Assembly: GCA_964555935.1 (NCBI GenBank)
Contig: CAZKUN010000088.1
Location: 1 to 32,275 of the forward strand
Reading direction: 5' to 3'
DNA from: CAZKUN01 sp964555935
GTDB taxonomy: Bacteria > Armatimonadota > Zipacnadia > Zipacnadales > VGFC01
Length of the DNA: 32,275 bases
Shown in pieces: positions 8,233-16,942 of this stretch. Every line of letters starts with the position of its first letter. Positions within the stretch are counted from its first letter, which is position 1. Made by a program: the position numbers and the translations under genes. The notes under the pieces were generated by a model. The model had not been told where the DNA came from. It did no database searches and saw only the letters and a list, made by a program, of their open reading frames with translations.

Positions 8233-9726
8233 ATGCTATCGATGCTTGTGGTTGCCAACACGTGCCTGATCGGCGTTCCGCGCGCGGCCTGCCAGGATAC
8301 CGAGCCAGTCCGTGACATTAGCGATGGGTCGCGGCAGCTCTTCCTGGACGACTGGCTGGTCGCCAGCGCCACCAACATCGAGCGCGTCCAGGGCAGCCCG
8401 ACGAAGCACCCGGATAATCCCATCATCAGGCGCGACAAGCCGTGGGATCAGGGCCGGGCCGACCTCTACGGCAACGGCGTGTACGACCCAGAGAACGAGC
8501 GGATACAGCTCTTCTACGCGGCCAATAACGTCTTCGAGGGACACGAAGATCGCCTCGCCTACGCCGAGTCTCGCGACGGGGGCGAGACGTGGATCAAGCC
8601 CGAACTCGGTCTGATCCCCTTCGGTGAGGCGCAGAACACGAACCTGGTCCTCCTGCCACCCTCGCAGACCATGCACGGCCCGTGCGTCTTCCGCGACGAG
8701 CATGAGGCCGACCCCGCCAAGCGCTACAAGCTGTTCACCGCCAGCTACCCCGACACGGCGTACTTGGGCATCCCTCGGATCTATGAGCATCGAGGCGAGT
8801 ACCTCTACGCGACTGAGGACGCGCAGGTCCCGGATGGGTGCGATCTGCCAGGCCTGTTCGTGGCTTACTCGCCAGACGGCATCCACTGGCCGACGCCGCC
8901 CGTCCGGGTCTCGGACATGCTGAGCGACACGACCCAGCGCGCGTTCTGGGACGATCGCATCCAGAAGTACGTCGCCTACATCCGCGCCCGGACCGCCAAC
9001 GACCGGAGCGTGGCGCGGATGGAGAGCGATGACTTCGAGACGTGGGGCGCGCCGGAGGTGGTGCTGGAGGGGACGCCGGAGCAGTGCATCTACGCCATGG
9101 GCGTGACGCAGTACGAGGGTCTCTATGTGGGGACGCCCTGGATCTTCGACAGGGGATCGGAGGCGGCGGGCGGGCCGGTGATCTGGCCTGAGCTGGCCGT
9201 GAGTCGCGACGGGAGGAGCTGGGATAGACCATTTCCCGGGCAGCCGCTGATTCCCAATGGTCCGGCAGGCAGCGGCGATTCCCGGCAGATACGGATGTCG
9301 GCCTCGATGGTGGTGCTGGAGGACAAGATCCTGCTGCTCTATGGCCAGACGGACCGGCCCCACGTTGTGGACATGCGCGTGGAGATCGGGGCCGCCACGC
9401 TGCGGCTGGACGGTCTGGCGGCCATGGAGGCGGGCGAGACCGAGGGGACGATCCTGACCAATCCGCTCCGCTTCGAGCGCGGCCGGCTCCACGTCAATGC
9501 CTCAGTGGACGGCGGTGGCTACGTGAAGGCGGAGTTGCTCCACGATGGCGCTGTCGTCCGGGGTTACGACCTCGCTCGCTCGCGCGCGGTCACGACCGAT
9601 TCGCTAAGCGCGCCACTGACCTGGAAGAACCGGGGCACCGTGCCGGCCGCGGATGAGGGCGAGTGGCGGATTCGGTTCTCGCTGAGGAACGCCAGCCTGT
9701 ATTCGTTCTGGATCGAGCCTCGGTAA
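8233..9726 (+). CDS. Secreted five-bladed beta-propeller, GH32/GH43-like family
   Basis: 497 residues from ATG 8233, with AGGGGAGCG about six to eight bases upstream. A short signal peptide (MLSMLVVANTCLIGVPRAAC) is followed by the hallmark of this uncharacterised family, SRQLFLDDWLVA (33-44). Repeated propeller blades follow: IQLFYAANN, RLAYAESRDGGETW, GLFVAYSPDGIHW, YVAYIRARTAND, WPELAVSRDGRSW. The S-x-DG-x-x-W turns and early aspartates (Asp39, Asp40) resemble GH32/43/68 propellers. I cannot assign the usual three catalytic acids by eye. The C-terminal sandwich (LRFERGRLHVNASVDGGGYVKAELL) is also characteristic of the family. Likely role: binding or cleaving terminal furanose or pentose residues. 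It is followed 99 bases later by the large unknown gene on the same strand. Confidence 0.88.
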   Translation: MLSMLVVANTCLIGVPRAACQDTEPVRDISDGSRQLFLDDWLVASATNIERVQGSPTKHPDNPIIRRDKPWDQGRADLYGNGVYDPENERIQLFYAANNVFEGHEDRLAYAESRDGGETWIKPELGLIPFGEAQNTNLVLLPPSQTMHGPCVFRDEHEADPAKRYKLFTASYPDTAYLGIPRIYEHRGEYLYATEDAQVPDGCDLPGLFVAYSPDGIHWPTPPVRVSDMLSDTTQRAFWDDRIQKYVAYIRARTANDRSVARMESDDFETWGAPEVVLEGTPEQCIYAMGVTQYEGLYVGTPWIFDRGSEAAGGPVIWPELAVSRDGRSWDRPFPGQPLIPNGPAGSGDSRQIRMSASMVVLEDKILLLYGQTDRPHVVDMRVEIGAATLRLDGLAAMEAGETEGTILTNPLRFERGRLHVNASVDGGGYVKAELLHDGAVVRGYDLARSRAVTTDSLSAPLTWKNRGTVPAADEGEWRIRFSLRNASLYSFWIEPR

Positions 9727-9825
9727 CTGCGCTATCGCATAGCTTGCCTGCCGTCGCCAGGTAAAGCGATGTCCTGGGCCGAACTGGCCCTTCATTCGCC
9801 GATCCCGCGCGCATGGGGTTCCAAT

Positions 9826-12675
9826 ATGCCTGCCTGGTGCTTGGTCGCCGTACTGCTTCTACTCCTCCCGTTGGTCGCTGCCGCCGGTCCACAGAGCCCC
9901 GGTCTCATGGGCCGCCACCGCGCGCCGGACTTTGTTGACGTCTGTTACACGTCCGACTCGCGCGACGAACTCCTCTGCACCTCCGCGGAGTATGAACTCC
10001 GGGCCGACCTCACGCGCCCGTCCATCACCTCGCTTGCCCGCCCCCTGGGCACAAACGTGCTCGCCGAGGGGGGGATCGTTCTGGAGATCGAGGCTGCCGA
10101 CGGCCGTCTCTACAGCAGTCGCCACGCGCCGAAGCGGGCGCGACAGAACACATGGCGGACGGGTTTTCACTACGCCGACGCCCACCTCCTCGACTTCGAG
10201 CTGGCGACGGAAGAAGGAGAGACCGCCCCCCTCGTGGCGGAACTCGTGCTCAACTGCTTCCCGGACAAGATCAACCTGCAGGCGATCTTCCATGTCAAGG
10301 GCGCCATCGACGTTCGGCGCGCGGAGATCGCATGTCATCTCGATGCGCCGACCACCCCCGAGCACGGGGGCCTGCTGGCCGAGACGGGTGACAGCGGCCT
10401 GGCGCTGAGCCGTGGCGAGGGGACCACGCTGATACAGACTGACGATGCCTTGCGAATCGCCTGTCCTCCGGGGGAATGGGCCGAAGGCGAGGATCATGAA
10501 GTCCGCGTGGCTGTCCGGGTATGCGGCGCCGAGGCGGTCGACGAACTCTCCGCCTGGCTTCGCGCCGAACTCAGTCCCCTCGGCGAGGACCGCTTCGAGA
10601 TATCCGGCGGCGTCTTTGGGGGCTACGACTCGGGGCGGGGGCTCTACATCGTCCACTCGTCTCCGGGACGCTCCGACTACGGCTTCGAGGGGTTCTGGAA
10701 CAACCCGAACATGTACCTCACGGCGGATGTCGCCGTGAGGAACGACCGGCTGCCGCGGCGCGTCTACATCATGCACGATTGCCCGGCCGGTCCGGTCGAG
10801 AGCGGCGTGCTGACGGACGTGTGGGGCTTCCCGCTACCCGTGCTGGTCGAGGTCTGCAAGAATTTCGGGGGAGAGATGGAGGAACCCGTCGACGTCCACT
10901 TCTCCGAGACCTACTACCCCTTGGACCTCGCCGCCGGTGAGCAGAGGCGCTTCCTCTCCCACCACCTGCATCAGAACTGGGGCGATCACCCGCTCCGGCA
11001 GCTCTCATCGATCCGCTTCTTCGAGATCTACTACCATCTCTCCCACGGGACCACCGAGACCACGTGCTTCTCGCTGCCCACCAAGTTTGGCTCCATCCCC
11101 GGCGGCGCCCGTCGGGCCTACACCGTCGCCGATTACCGCCCCCTGAGCGGGCAGACCTGGATCGGCCAGCCGCAGCACGAACACGTGGCGCTTCAGGGCT
11201 GGCTGCAGTACGACGACGGTGAGGAATGGCGCTGGCCTGTCTTCAAGCGCAGCACCATCCTCTCCGCTGGGCCGAACCTCGCCTGGTTCATCCAGGACTA
11301 CGAATCCTCCGACGGCAAGGTGAGCGAGACGGTCGAGGCCATCGAGATGCCTCAAGCCCACCAGTTGCTGACGTCCCTGCGCATCCGCTACGACTTCAAC
11401 GAGGCCGTCACCATCGCCGGCGATCCGCGCCACAACCTGCGCCTTCTCAATAAGGGCAGCTACATCCGACGCGTCCATTGGGACGAGTTGGCCTGGCTGG
11501 ACGAAGGGGGCGTAGTGCGGACAGCGCCGATGAAGAAAGACGGGCAGTGGTCGGCCTCGGGCGAGCCCATGCTCCACGCGAATTCATTCGTCTGTGCCTA
11601 CCCGCATGTCGACGGCAATGACGCCGTCATCGTGCGTGGATTCCGCGGGCGGATCGGCGGCGAGCCCTTCGACCGGCTCGGATTCTCGGCCATCGAGCAC
11701 GAGAATCAGATGACCGAGCTTTTCCTCACCCCGCTGATAGAGGGAGACACCATCCCCGCCGGAAGCTGGCTCGAACTCGATTGCATCCTGATGCCCTATG
11801 GCGATGATACCTCCGACCACTCCGCGCCCCACCAGGAGTCGGTGCGGCACGGGCTGAACGCGCGCGAGATGCCAGCCTATCTGACGGCCGATGAGGTGGG
11901 GGAGAAGGGTATTGTGGCGATGGGCCCCACGGTGGAGGTGAGCCACGGAGTTCGTATTCTGGACTTGCCGCCTGCCGTGCGCGCCGAGGATAACTGGGCT
12001 GCCTTCACCCTCAGCGGCGCGCACGATCGCGTTGCCGTCGTGGCGGCCGGGTTCGCGGCGCCCAAGCTGCCGATGCTCTGGGAGGGGACCACCTTCATCG
12101 ACCAGCAAGCCCGTGGCGGCGACGGGTACCAGGTCTTCGCAGATGCCGACGGCACGTATGGCTTTGTCTTCGCGCCCCGCACGCGCACCACGCGCCGTGG
12201 CGGCAAGTGGCAGACGACCACCCACCGTTACCTCGTCACGCAGGCGGTCTCCGAGGCCGACATCTCCGCGGCACGCACTGTGAATGGAGAAGTAGTGCTT
12301 GAGGTCGAAGGCGACGGACTCACGGCTATCGATAGCCCTCGTCTCTGGTGCCCGGCGCGCAACACCCTCAGCAAGTCGCGCGCCGTCAACCGCGCGGAGA
12401 CATCCGCGCGACGCATCTCAACGGTACTCGCCGGCCTGGAGGGCAGTTGGTCCGAGGCGGAGGTCGAGCTGGAGGCCTGCTCGTCCGAGGGCCTGCGGGC
12501 AGAGGTCACTTCCGACGCGGAATGCGTGCTGCAGTTGGATGGCATGATGCGCGACCGGGACTACCGGGTCCGCGTTGAGCGTGGGGAGTCGACCATCACC
12601 ACCAGCTCCGGCGGGCGGCTGTCCGTGCCGCTACCAGCCGGCCGGCGGATGGCGATCTCGGCCCGGCTACGCTGA
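9826..12675 (+). CDS. Large secreted protein of unknown family
   Basis: 949 residues from ATG 9826, chosen because it is followed at once by a strong signal peptide (AWCLVAVLLLLLPLVAAAG). An ATG at 9769 in the same frame would add 19 residues ahead of it. I do not recognise a domain family. The first half has long beta-rich stretches (NLQAIFHVKGAIDVRRAEIACHL, GLYIVHSSPGRSDYGFEGFW). The centre has aromatic segments (LSHHLHQNWGDH, IRFFEIYYHLSHGTTETTCF), and the last 250 residues look like further sandwiches. There are no transmembrane segments after the signal peptide and no repeats. The multi-sandwich layout resembles accessory and core sandwiches of polysaccharide lyases or large hydrolases, but no catalytic motif can be named. 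It probably shares a transcript with the propeller gene and ends 14 bases from the convergent FG-GAP gene. Confidence 0.85.
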   Translation: MPAWCLVAVLLLLLPLVAAAGPQSPGLMGRHRAPDFVDVCYTSDSRDELLCTSAEYELRADLTRPSITSLARPLGTNVLAEGGIVLEIEAADGRLYSSRHAPKRARQNTWRTGFHYADAHLLDFELATEEGETAPLVAELVLNCFPDKINLQAIFHVKGAIDVRRAEIACHLDAPTTPEHGGLLAETGDSGLALSRGEGTTLIQTDDALRIACPPGEWAEGEDHEVRVAVRVCGAEAVDELSAWLRAELSPLGEDRFEISGGVFGGYDSGRGLYIVHSSPGRSDYGFEGFWNNPNMYLTADVAVRNDRLPRRVYIMHDCPAGPVESGVLTDVWGFPLPVLVEVCKNFGGEMEEPVDVHFSETYYPLDLAAGEQRRFLSHHLHQNWGDHPLRQLSSIRFFEIYYHLSHGTTETTCFSLPTKFGSIPGGARRAYTVADYRPLSGQTWIGQPQHEHVALQGWLQYDDGEEWRWPVFKRSTILSAGPNLAWFIQDYESSDGKVSETVEAIEMPQAHQLLTSLRIRYDFNEAVTIAGDPRHNLRLLNKGSYIRRVHWDELAWLDEGGVVRTAPMKKDGQWSASGEPMLHANSFVCAYPHVDGNDAVIVRGFRGRIGGEPFDRLGFSAIEHENQMTELFLTPLIEGDTIPAGSWLELDCILMPYGDDTSDHSAPHQESVRHGLNAREMPAYLTADEVGEKGIVAMGPTVEVSHGVRILDLPPAVRAEDNWAAFTLSGAHDRVAVVAAGFAAPKLPMLWEGTTFIDQQARGGDGYQVFADADGTYGFVFAPRTRTTRRGGKWQTTTHRYLVTQAVSEADISAARTVNGEVVLEVEGDGLTAIDSPRLWCPARNTLSKSRAVNRAETSARRISTVLAGLEGSWSEAEVELEACSSEGLRAEVTSDAECVLQLDGMMRDRDYRVRVERGESTITTSSGGRLSVPLPAGRRMAISARLR

Positions 12676-12689
12676 GGCTCGACCGCGCG

Positions 12690-14162
12690 CTATGGCACGT
12701 CGCCGGCCCGCACGGCAACCGTGCGATCGACGGCGACGCCCGTGACTGTCTGCGTGGCGCCGCCGGGCCACAGGATCTCCAGGTCGACCGCCCCGGCGTG
12801 GACCCCGAGACCGAAGTGCAAGACGAGGTCGTTCTGGTTCCCCTCCCCCGTGCCCGCCTCCACCTGTCGCGTGAGGGTCGCGCCGTCGAGGCTGATCCGA
12901 ACTTGGGCGCCGATTGCGTTCCAGTTGATGCCCGCTCCGTCGCCATAGAGGCGGACCTTGAGCCAGTGGCCTTCCGCGCCGGTGCTAACGAACAGTTTGC
13001 CGCCTGTCGCCAGGTCAAGGTCGCCGTCGTGGTCGAAGTCAGCCCACGCGGCTTGGTAAGTGGAGGGCTGTCCCGCCAGTTTGGTCTCTGCCGTGGCGTC
13101 GGCGAACGTGAAGTCCCCGTCATTTCGGAACAGCACGGCGTTGTTAGGCCGACCGAATGAGGCGGTCCCATATACGGTGGTGAAGTAGAGATCCAGGTCG
13201 CCGTCGTTGTCGTAGTCGGCCGCGGCGGGACTGGCGTACGACTCCTGGTAGAAGACGCCGCACGTGCCGCGGTCCTCGAATGTTGGGTCGGCGTCGGAGC
13301 CGAGGTTGCGCAGGAAGCGTGACTTGGGCTGATCGCCCCGATTGTCGACGTGAGCGAAGTTGCCGGCGAACAGATCGACCCTCCCATCGCTATCGAAGTC
13401 TCCCCACGCGGACCCGATGGAGTGTCCGCCGCCGAAGCCCTCCGATGTTGCCAGCGCGTTGCGCGCCGTCGCGACGTCCGCAAGAACGCCGGCGCCGTCA
13501 TTCAGCCAGAGCACGTTCGGCTGGAGACGGTAGTTTGACACGTACACGTCCGCGTCGCCGTCCTCGTCGAAGTCGCACGCGGAGACTCCACGCGCGCGGT
13601 ATCGCTCGTCGGTCTGGGCGAGCGCGAAGCTCATGCCGCCTTGGTTCATCAGAACTAGATCCGGGTAGGTGATCCCCGCGTTCCAGTCCTCGTACCCGCC
13701 GACGTAGATGTCCACAAGCCCATCGGCGTTGAGATCGGCCAGGCACGCGGCCTGGGAGACGCACTTCGGCAACTCGGGCAGCGCCACGGGCGAGAAGCTC
13801 TCCCCGGACACGTTGCGGAAGACCTGCATGGCGGAGCGCGAGAAGAGATCCACGAACCCGTCGTTGTCCAGGTCCGCGGCGACGACGATTCCGACGCCGT
13901 CGGCGAGTCGGGCGAAGCTGGTCCCGGCGTTGTTCTTCCAGACCGTGCCGCCCGCGCAGAGGTCGGTCCAGCCGTCGTTGTCGACATCCACCCAGCAGGT
14001 GGACCCATTTGCCAGCTCCAGGCCGAGATCGGCGGTTCGGTCGACGAAGACGAGTTCGGCTCCCGGGCGCGCGCTGAAAAGGCCGGTCATCGTGACCAGC
14101 ATACACGCGAATAGCAGCGCGCGAACGCGGTTGGCTCTGTTTGGGTTCTCGGTTGCATGCAT
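12690..14162 (-). CDS. Secreted FG-GAP/VCBS repeat protein with ASPIC/UnbV domain
   Basis: 490 residues from ATG 14162, with AGGAG six bases upstream. A hydrophobic signal (ALLFACMLVTMTGLFSA) is followed by seven calcium-type D-x-[DN]-x-DG repeats: DVDNDG (59), DLDNDG (97), DLNADG (143), DFDEDG (197), DFDSDG (255), DYDNDG (316), DFDHDG (375). These give an integrin-like beta-propeller of about seven blades. The C terminus (about 415-465: AIGAQVRISLDGATLTRQVEAGTG, LVLHFGLG, LEILWPGG) is the ASPIC/UnbV domain that often follows such propellers. Family members are secreted and thought to bind ligands or the cell surface; no enzyme activity is indicated. It is the last gene of a three-gene minus operon, 28 bases after the toroid protein, so it may be an extracellular binding component. 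Confidence 0.92.
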   Translation of the reverse strand: MHATENPNRANRVRALLFACMLVTMTGLFSARPGAELVFVDRTADLGLELANGSTCWVDVDNDGWTDLCAGGTVWKNNAGTSFARLADGVGIVVAADLDNDGFVDLFSRSAMQVFRNVSGESFSPVALPELPKCVSQAACLADLNADGLVDIYVGGYEDWNAGITYPDLVLMNQGGMSFALAQTDERYRARGVSACDFDEDGDADVYVSNYRLQPNVLWLNDGAGVLADVATARNALATSEGFGGGHSIGSAWGDFDSDGRVDLFAGNFAHVDNRGDQPKSRFLRNLGSDADPTFEDRGTCGVFYQESYASPAAADYDNDGDLDLYFTTVYGTASFGRPNNAVLFRNDGDFTFADATAETKLAGQPSTYQAAWADFDHDGDLDLATGGKLFVSTGAEGHWLKVRLYGDGAGINWNAIGAQVRISLDGATLTRQVEAGTGEGNQNDLVLHFGLGVHAGAVDLEILWPGGATQTVTGVAVDRTVAVRAGDVP

Positions 14163-14190
14163 AGCGTGCTCCTATGGTACGTTCGTGCTG

Positions 14191-16842
14191 TTACTCGCCC
14201 TCGGCTTGCGGCGGAGTCGCGAGGTAATCTCGGTCCGGCTGCATGTAGACCCAGTTGTTGCGGCCGCCTCTTCGGTAGCGCGGGATGCTCTCGACGGGTA
14301 TGTCGCCCAGCGCGACGCGGGCGTTCTCGATGTCGGTGATGAGCTGGTCGCAGTAGCGGATCGCGCTGCCGATCACGAAGGTGCGGCCGTAGGTTACGGA
14401 GCCACCTAGAAGGCCACCGGCAATGGGGGCGCCGTCGGCCCAGGCTGAGATCTGGGTCCGGGCGGTCTCGGCCGGATCGCTCGCGAACGCCGCCGCGAAT
14501 TCATCGATCACCGGCGCGTCTGCGAAGTCGGCTCGAGGTCTGGCGCCCCGCCAGTCAGAGTAGATGGCCCCGTTCTCGCGGCGGTGGAGTTCGCCCTCGA
14601 TGCGGTCGGCTTGCCACGGAAACTTGGTCCCATAATGCGCGTCCAGCCGGGGGATCATCTCGGCGATCGCCTTCGGATGCGTGACGGGCAGCATCTCGTT
14701 GTAGTAGGCGACCACGGGGACGTTGGTCGCGGGATCGTACCAGAGCCATCCGCGCTGGTCCTCGGGCACGGTTTCCATCCACTTTAGCACGTTGCGCAGA
14801 GGCTCCAGGTACTTGGCGTCGCCGGACAGATCGTACGCCATGCAGAGGCCCCATGTCGCGGAGCTGATGGCCTGCATCGACACGGCCGGCGGCTCGAAGT
14901 TGCGCATCCAGATGAACTCGTTCTCCTGGCTGTATTGGTCCGCCCAGCCATAGGTGGGCGCGTCGGCCTGGGCGTCGACGATCCAGTCCGCGCCGCGCAG
15001 GACGGGCTGCAGATACTTCTCGTCATCGGTCGCGCACCAGATGACGAAGAGGTCGTGCATGGCCTGGGGCGTGACGGCGTCGTTCAGCGCGGGATGACCG
15101 TGCGGGCCGGTCTGGCCGATGGGGTAAGCTTCCCAACCCCAGGCGCCACTCGGGAACTGTATCGAGGCCATCCAGTCGCCAGCCGCGCGGATGGCTTGTT
15201 CGTAGCGCTCGTAGCCGAGAATCCCGGTCATCAGGCAGAGGAAGCGGATCTGGTTGCTCTGCATGGACTGAGCGATGTAAGACGAACTGCCCCAGGGCTG
15301 AAACTCGCCGCGGCTGTAGGTGTAGTGATAGGCCCACGATCCGTTTTCGAGTTGGGTATCGCAGAACATGTCGGCCGCTTCGATGGCGGCATCGAGGTAG
15401 CGGTCGTCCCCCCAGACCATCCATCCGCGTAGCAGCGCCTGGGCCGCCTCGGCCGAGTGCGGGTACCACATGTCGACCCCTCGCCCGACGTGGCTCCACC
15501 CGGATGGGGTGTATGTCGGCCAGTGATAGCCCGCTCCCCAGCCGCCCTGGAACTGCAGCTCCATGAGTTGCTCGAGCATGGCCCTCGTCAAGTCTTCCTC
15601 GGCCATCAGGCGCGTTCGATCGAGGTCGGACTCGGGCTTGGCGGGGCTGCCCTCCAGTCGGTCGGCGACGGTGGACGCCTGGATGCGCAGATCGTCGAGG
15701 TTGCAGTCGGAGGTCTCGACGCCATCACCGGGCAGGCCCCAGAGGCCGCCGAACACGATGAGCCCACCGGGATTGGGGGAAATGTGGTCTGGTGAGAGGC
15801 CGAGTTGACCCGTGACGCCCTCGCCATCGACCAGGAGCCAGGCTCGCCCGGCGTCTCGCAGGTTCCAGGAGACGATGAGATGGTGCCAGCCCTCGGCGGA
15901 CAGAGCACCGGTGGGGACGCTCAACGACCAGCCCTTGCCCGACAGCACGCCTCCCGCGACCGCGTAGTGGGCCGTGGATGTGTTGGCGATGCGCAGGTCG
16001 AGGGTGTCGGCCGCGGTTTTGCGTAGCGTGACGAAGTAGGGCGTTGATCCGTGGCGCGCTGACGTGCCCGCGCGCTCGGGATACAGCACCAGCATCCAGT
16101 GTTCTTTGCCGTCGGTCCAGATCGGCTCGTCGGCCCGCGACTGGGTCCAGAACTCCACGGTGCCATGGCGCGGGTCGTAGTTGTCGAGCCCGGGATACAT
16201 CACGCAGCCTTGCGGGCCCGTCACCGACACGCCATTGTCGAATCGTCCGGGCGCGTCCGCTTGGTTGCCCACGCCGACCTCTCGCGGCTCAACGCGGGCG
16301 AATTCGGCGTCGTTGGTATCAGTCCCGTCGAAGCTGGCCAGCAGGCACGTGTTTCGATCACGCGCGAGGGGGGCATCAACCGCCGCCTTGAGGCGACACG
16401 GGATGCCTGTGACGCTGCCGACTTGAGGCGGGATGGGGTTGCCGGCCGCGTCGAAGTCAACGGCCCACTCGTACGCGCGCCCGTTGGTGGTGGGGTCAGA
16501 GTTGTCGGAGGCGGAGAAATAGAGTTGCTGAGTCTCCTCGTTCCCGTCGCCTGACCAGTGGGAGTAGGCGCCGCCGCCGGTGTTGCGGATGGCCTGGTGC
16601 CCCGCATGGCCCGGCCCCAACTCATTGCCATCCTCCAGCAGGCGGAGGGATGATATCTGGCCGGCCAGCGAATCCGGCTTGCACGCAGGCGCGATCGGGA
16701 CCGTGTAGCAGAACCCGATCTCGAGCGTGGCTGCCGCCAGGTCGATGACGCCCGTCTCGCGGCGGGCTTGGGCGGAGGCAGCGATGGTCGCCAGCGATGC
16801 CAGGATGAATATCGTGAACACGTGCCGGTGCGAGGCGCTCAT
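14191..16842 (-). CDS. Secreted LamG plus alpha/alpha-toroid protein, possible polysaccharide lyase or hydrolase
   Basis: 883 residues from ATG 16842, chosen because it starts the signal peptide (VFTIFILASLATIAASAQA). The open frame extends 88 codons further, but that part is arginine/serine-rich shadow overlapping the upstream gene. Residues about 30-155 are a sandwich describing no known family. Residues about 165-390 form a LamG/concanavalin domain (RFDNGVSVTG, GTVEFWTQS, GWHHLIVSWNLRD, LLVDGEG, CNLDDLRI). Residues about 415-770 form an alpha-helical toroid with repeated tryptophan-glycine turns (QFQGGWGAGYHWPTY, NGSWAYHYTYS, FPSGAWGWEAYP, RGWLWYD), as in PL10-type pectate lyases and other alpha/alpha barrels. 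The catalytic Asp/Arg of PL10 cannot be assigned by eye. It lies between the esterase gene (100-base gap) and the FG-GAP gene. Confidence 0.87.
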   Translation of the reverse strand: MSASHRHVFTIFILASLATIAASAQARRETGVIDLAAATLEIGFCYTVPIAPACKPDSLAGQISSLRLLEDGNELGPGHAGHQAIRNTGGGAYSHWSGDGNEETQQLYFSASDNSDPTTNGRAYEWAVDFDAAGNPIPPQVGSVTGIPCRLKAAVDAPLARDRNTCLLASFDGTDTNDAEFARVEPREVGVGNQADAPGRFDNGVSVTGPQGCVMYPGLDNYDPRHGTVEFWTQSRADEPIWTDGKEHWMLVLYPERAGTSARHGSTPYFVTLRKTAADTLDLRIANTSTAHYAVAGGVLSGKGWSLSVPTGALSAEGWHHLIVSWNLRDAGRAWLLVDGEGVTGQLGLSPDHISPNPGGLIVFGGLWGLPGDGVETSDCNLDDLRIQASTVADRLEGSPAKPESDLDRTRLMAEEDLTRAMLEQLMELQFQGGWGAGYHWPTYTPSGWSHVGRGVDMWYPHSAEAAQALLRGWMVWGDDRYLDAAIEAADMFCDTQLENGSWAYHYTYSRGEFQPWGSSSYIAQSMQSNQIRFLCLMTGILGYERYEQAIRAAGDWMASIQFPSGAWGWEAYPIGQTGPHGHPALNDAVTPQAMHDLFVIWCATDDEKYLQPVLRGADWIVDAQADAPTYGWADQYSQENEFIWMRNFEPPAVSMQAISSATWGLCMAYDLSGDAKYLEPLRNVLKWMETVPEDQRGWLWYDPATNVPVVAYYNEMLPVTHPKAIAEMIPRLDAHYGTKFPWQADRIEGELHRRENGAIYSDWRGARPRADFADAPVIDEFAAAFASDPAETARTQISAWADGAPIAGGLLGGSVTYGRTFVIGSAIRYCDQLITDIENARVALGDIPVESIPRYRRGGRNNWVYMQPDRDYLATPPQAEGE

Positions 16843-16942
16843 AGATTCACCGTTGGTGGTCAGGATGCGCGTGCTGGGAGCGGCTTCAATGCTCAGACCG
16901 TCGGATCTGGAGATCCGACCTACGTGGGTCCCAACACCGCTT

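Noticed and set aside
8236..9492. 418-residue minus-strand open frame
   Set aside because: Antisense shadow of the propeller gene, which carries family motifs.
9731..9743. GCTAT-cgc-ATAGC palindrome after the propeller gene
   Set aside because: Five-base arms without a T run; too short to call a terminator.
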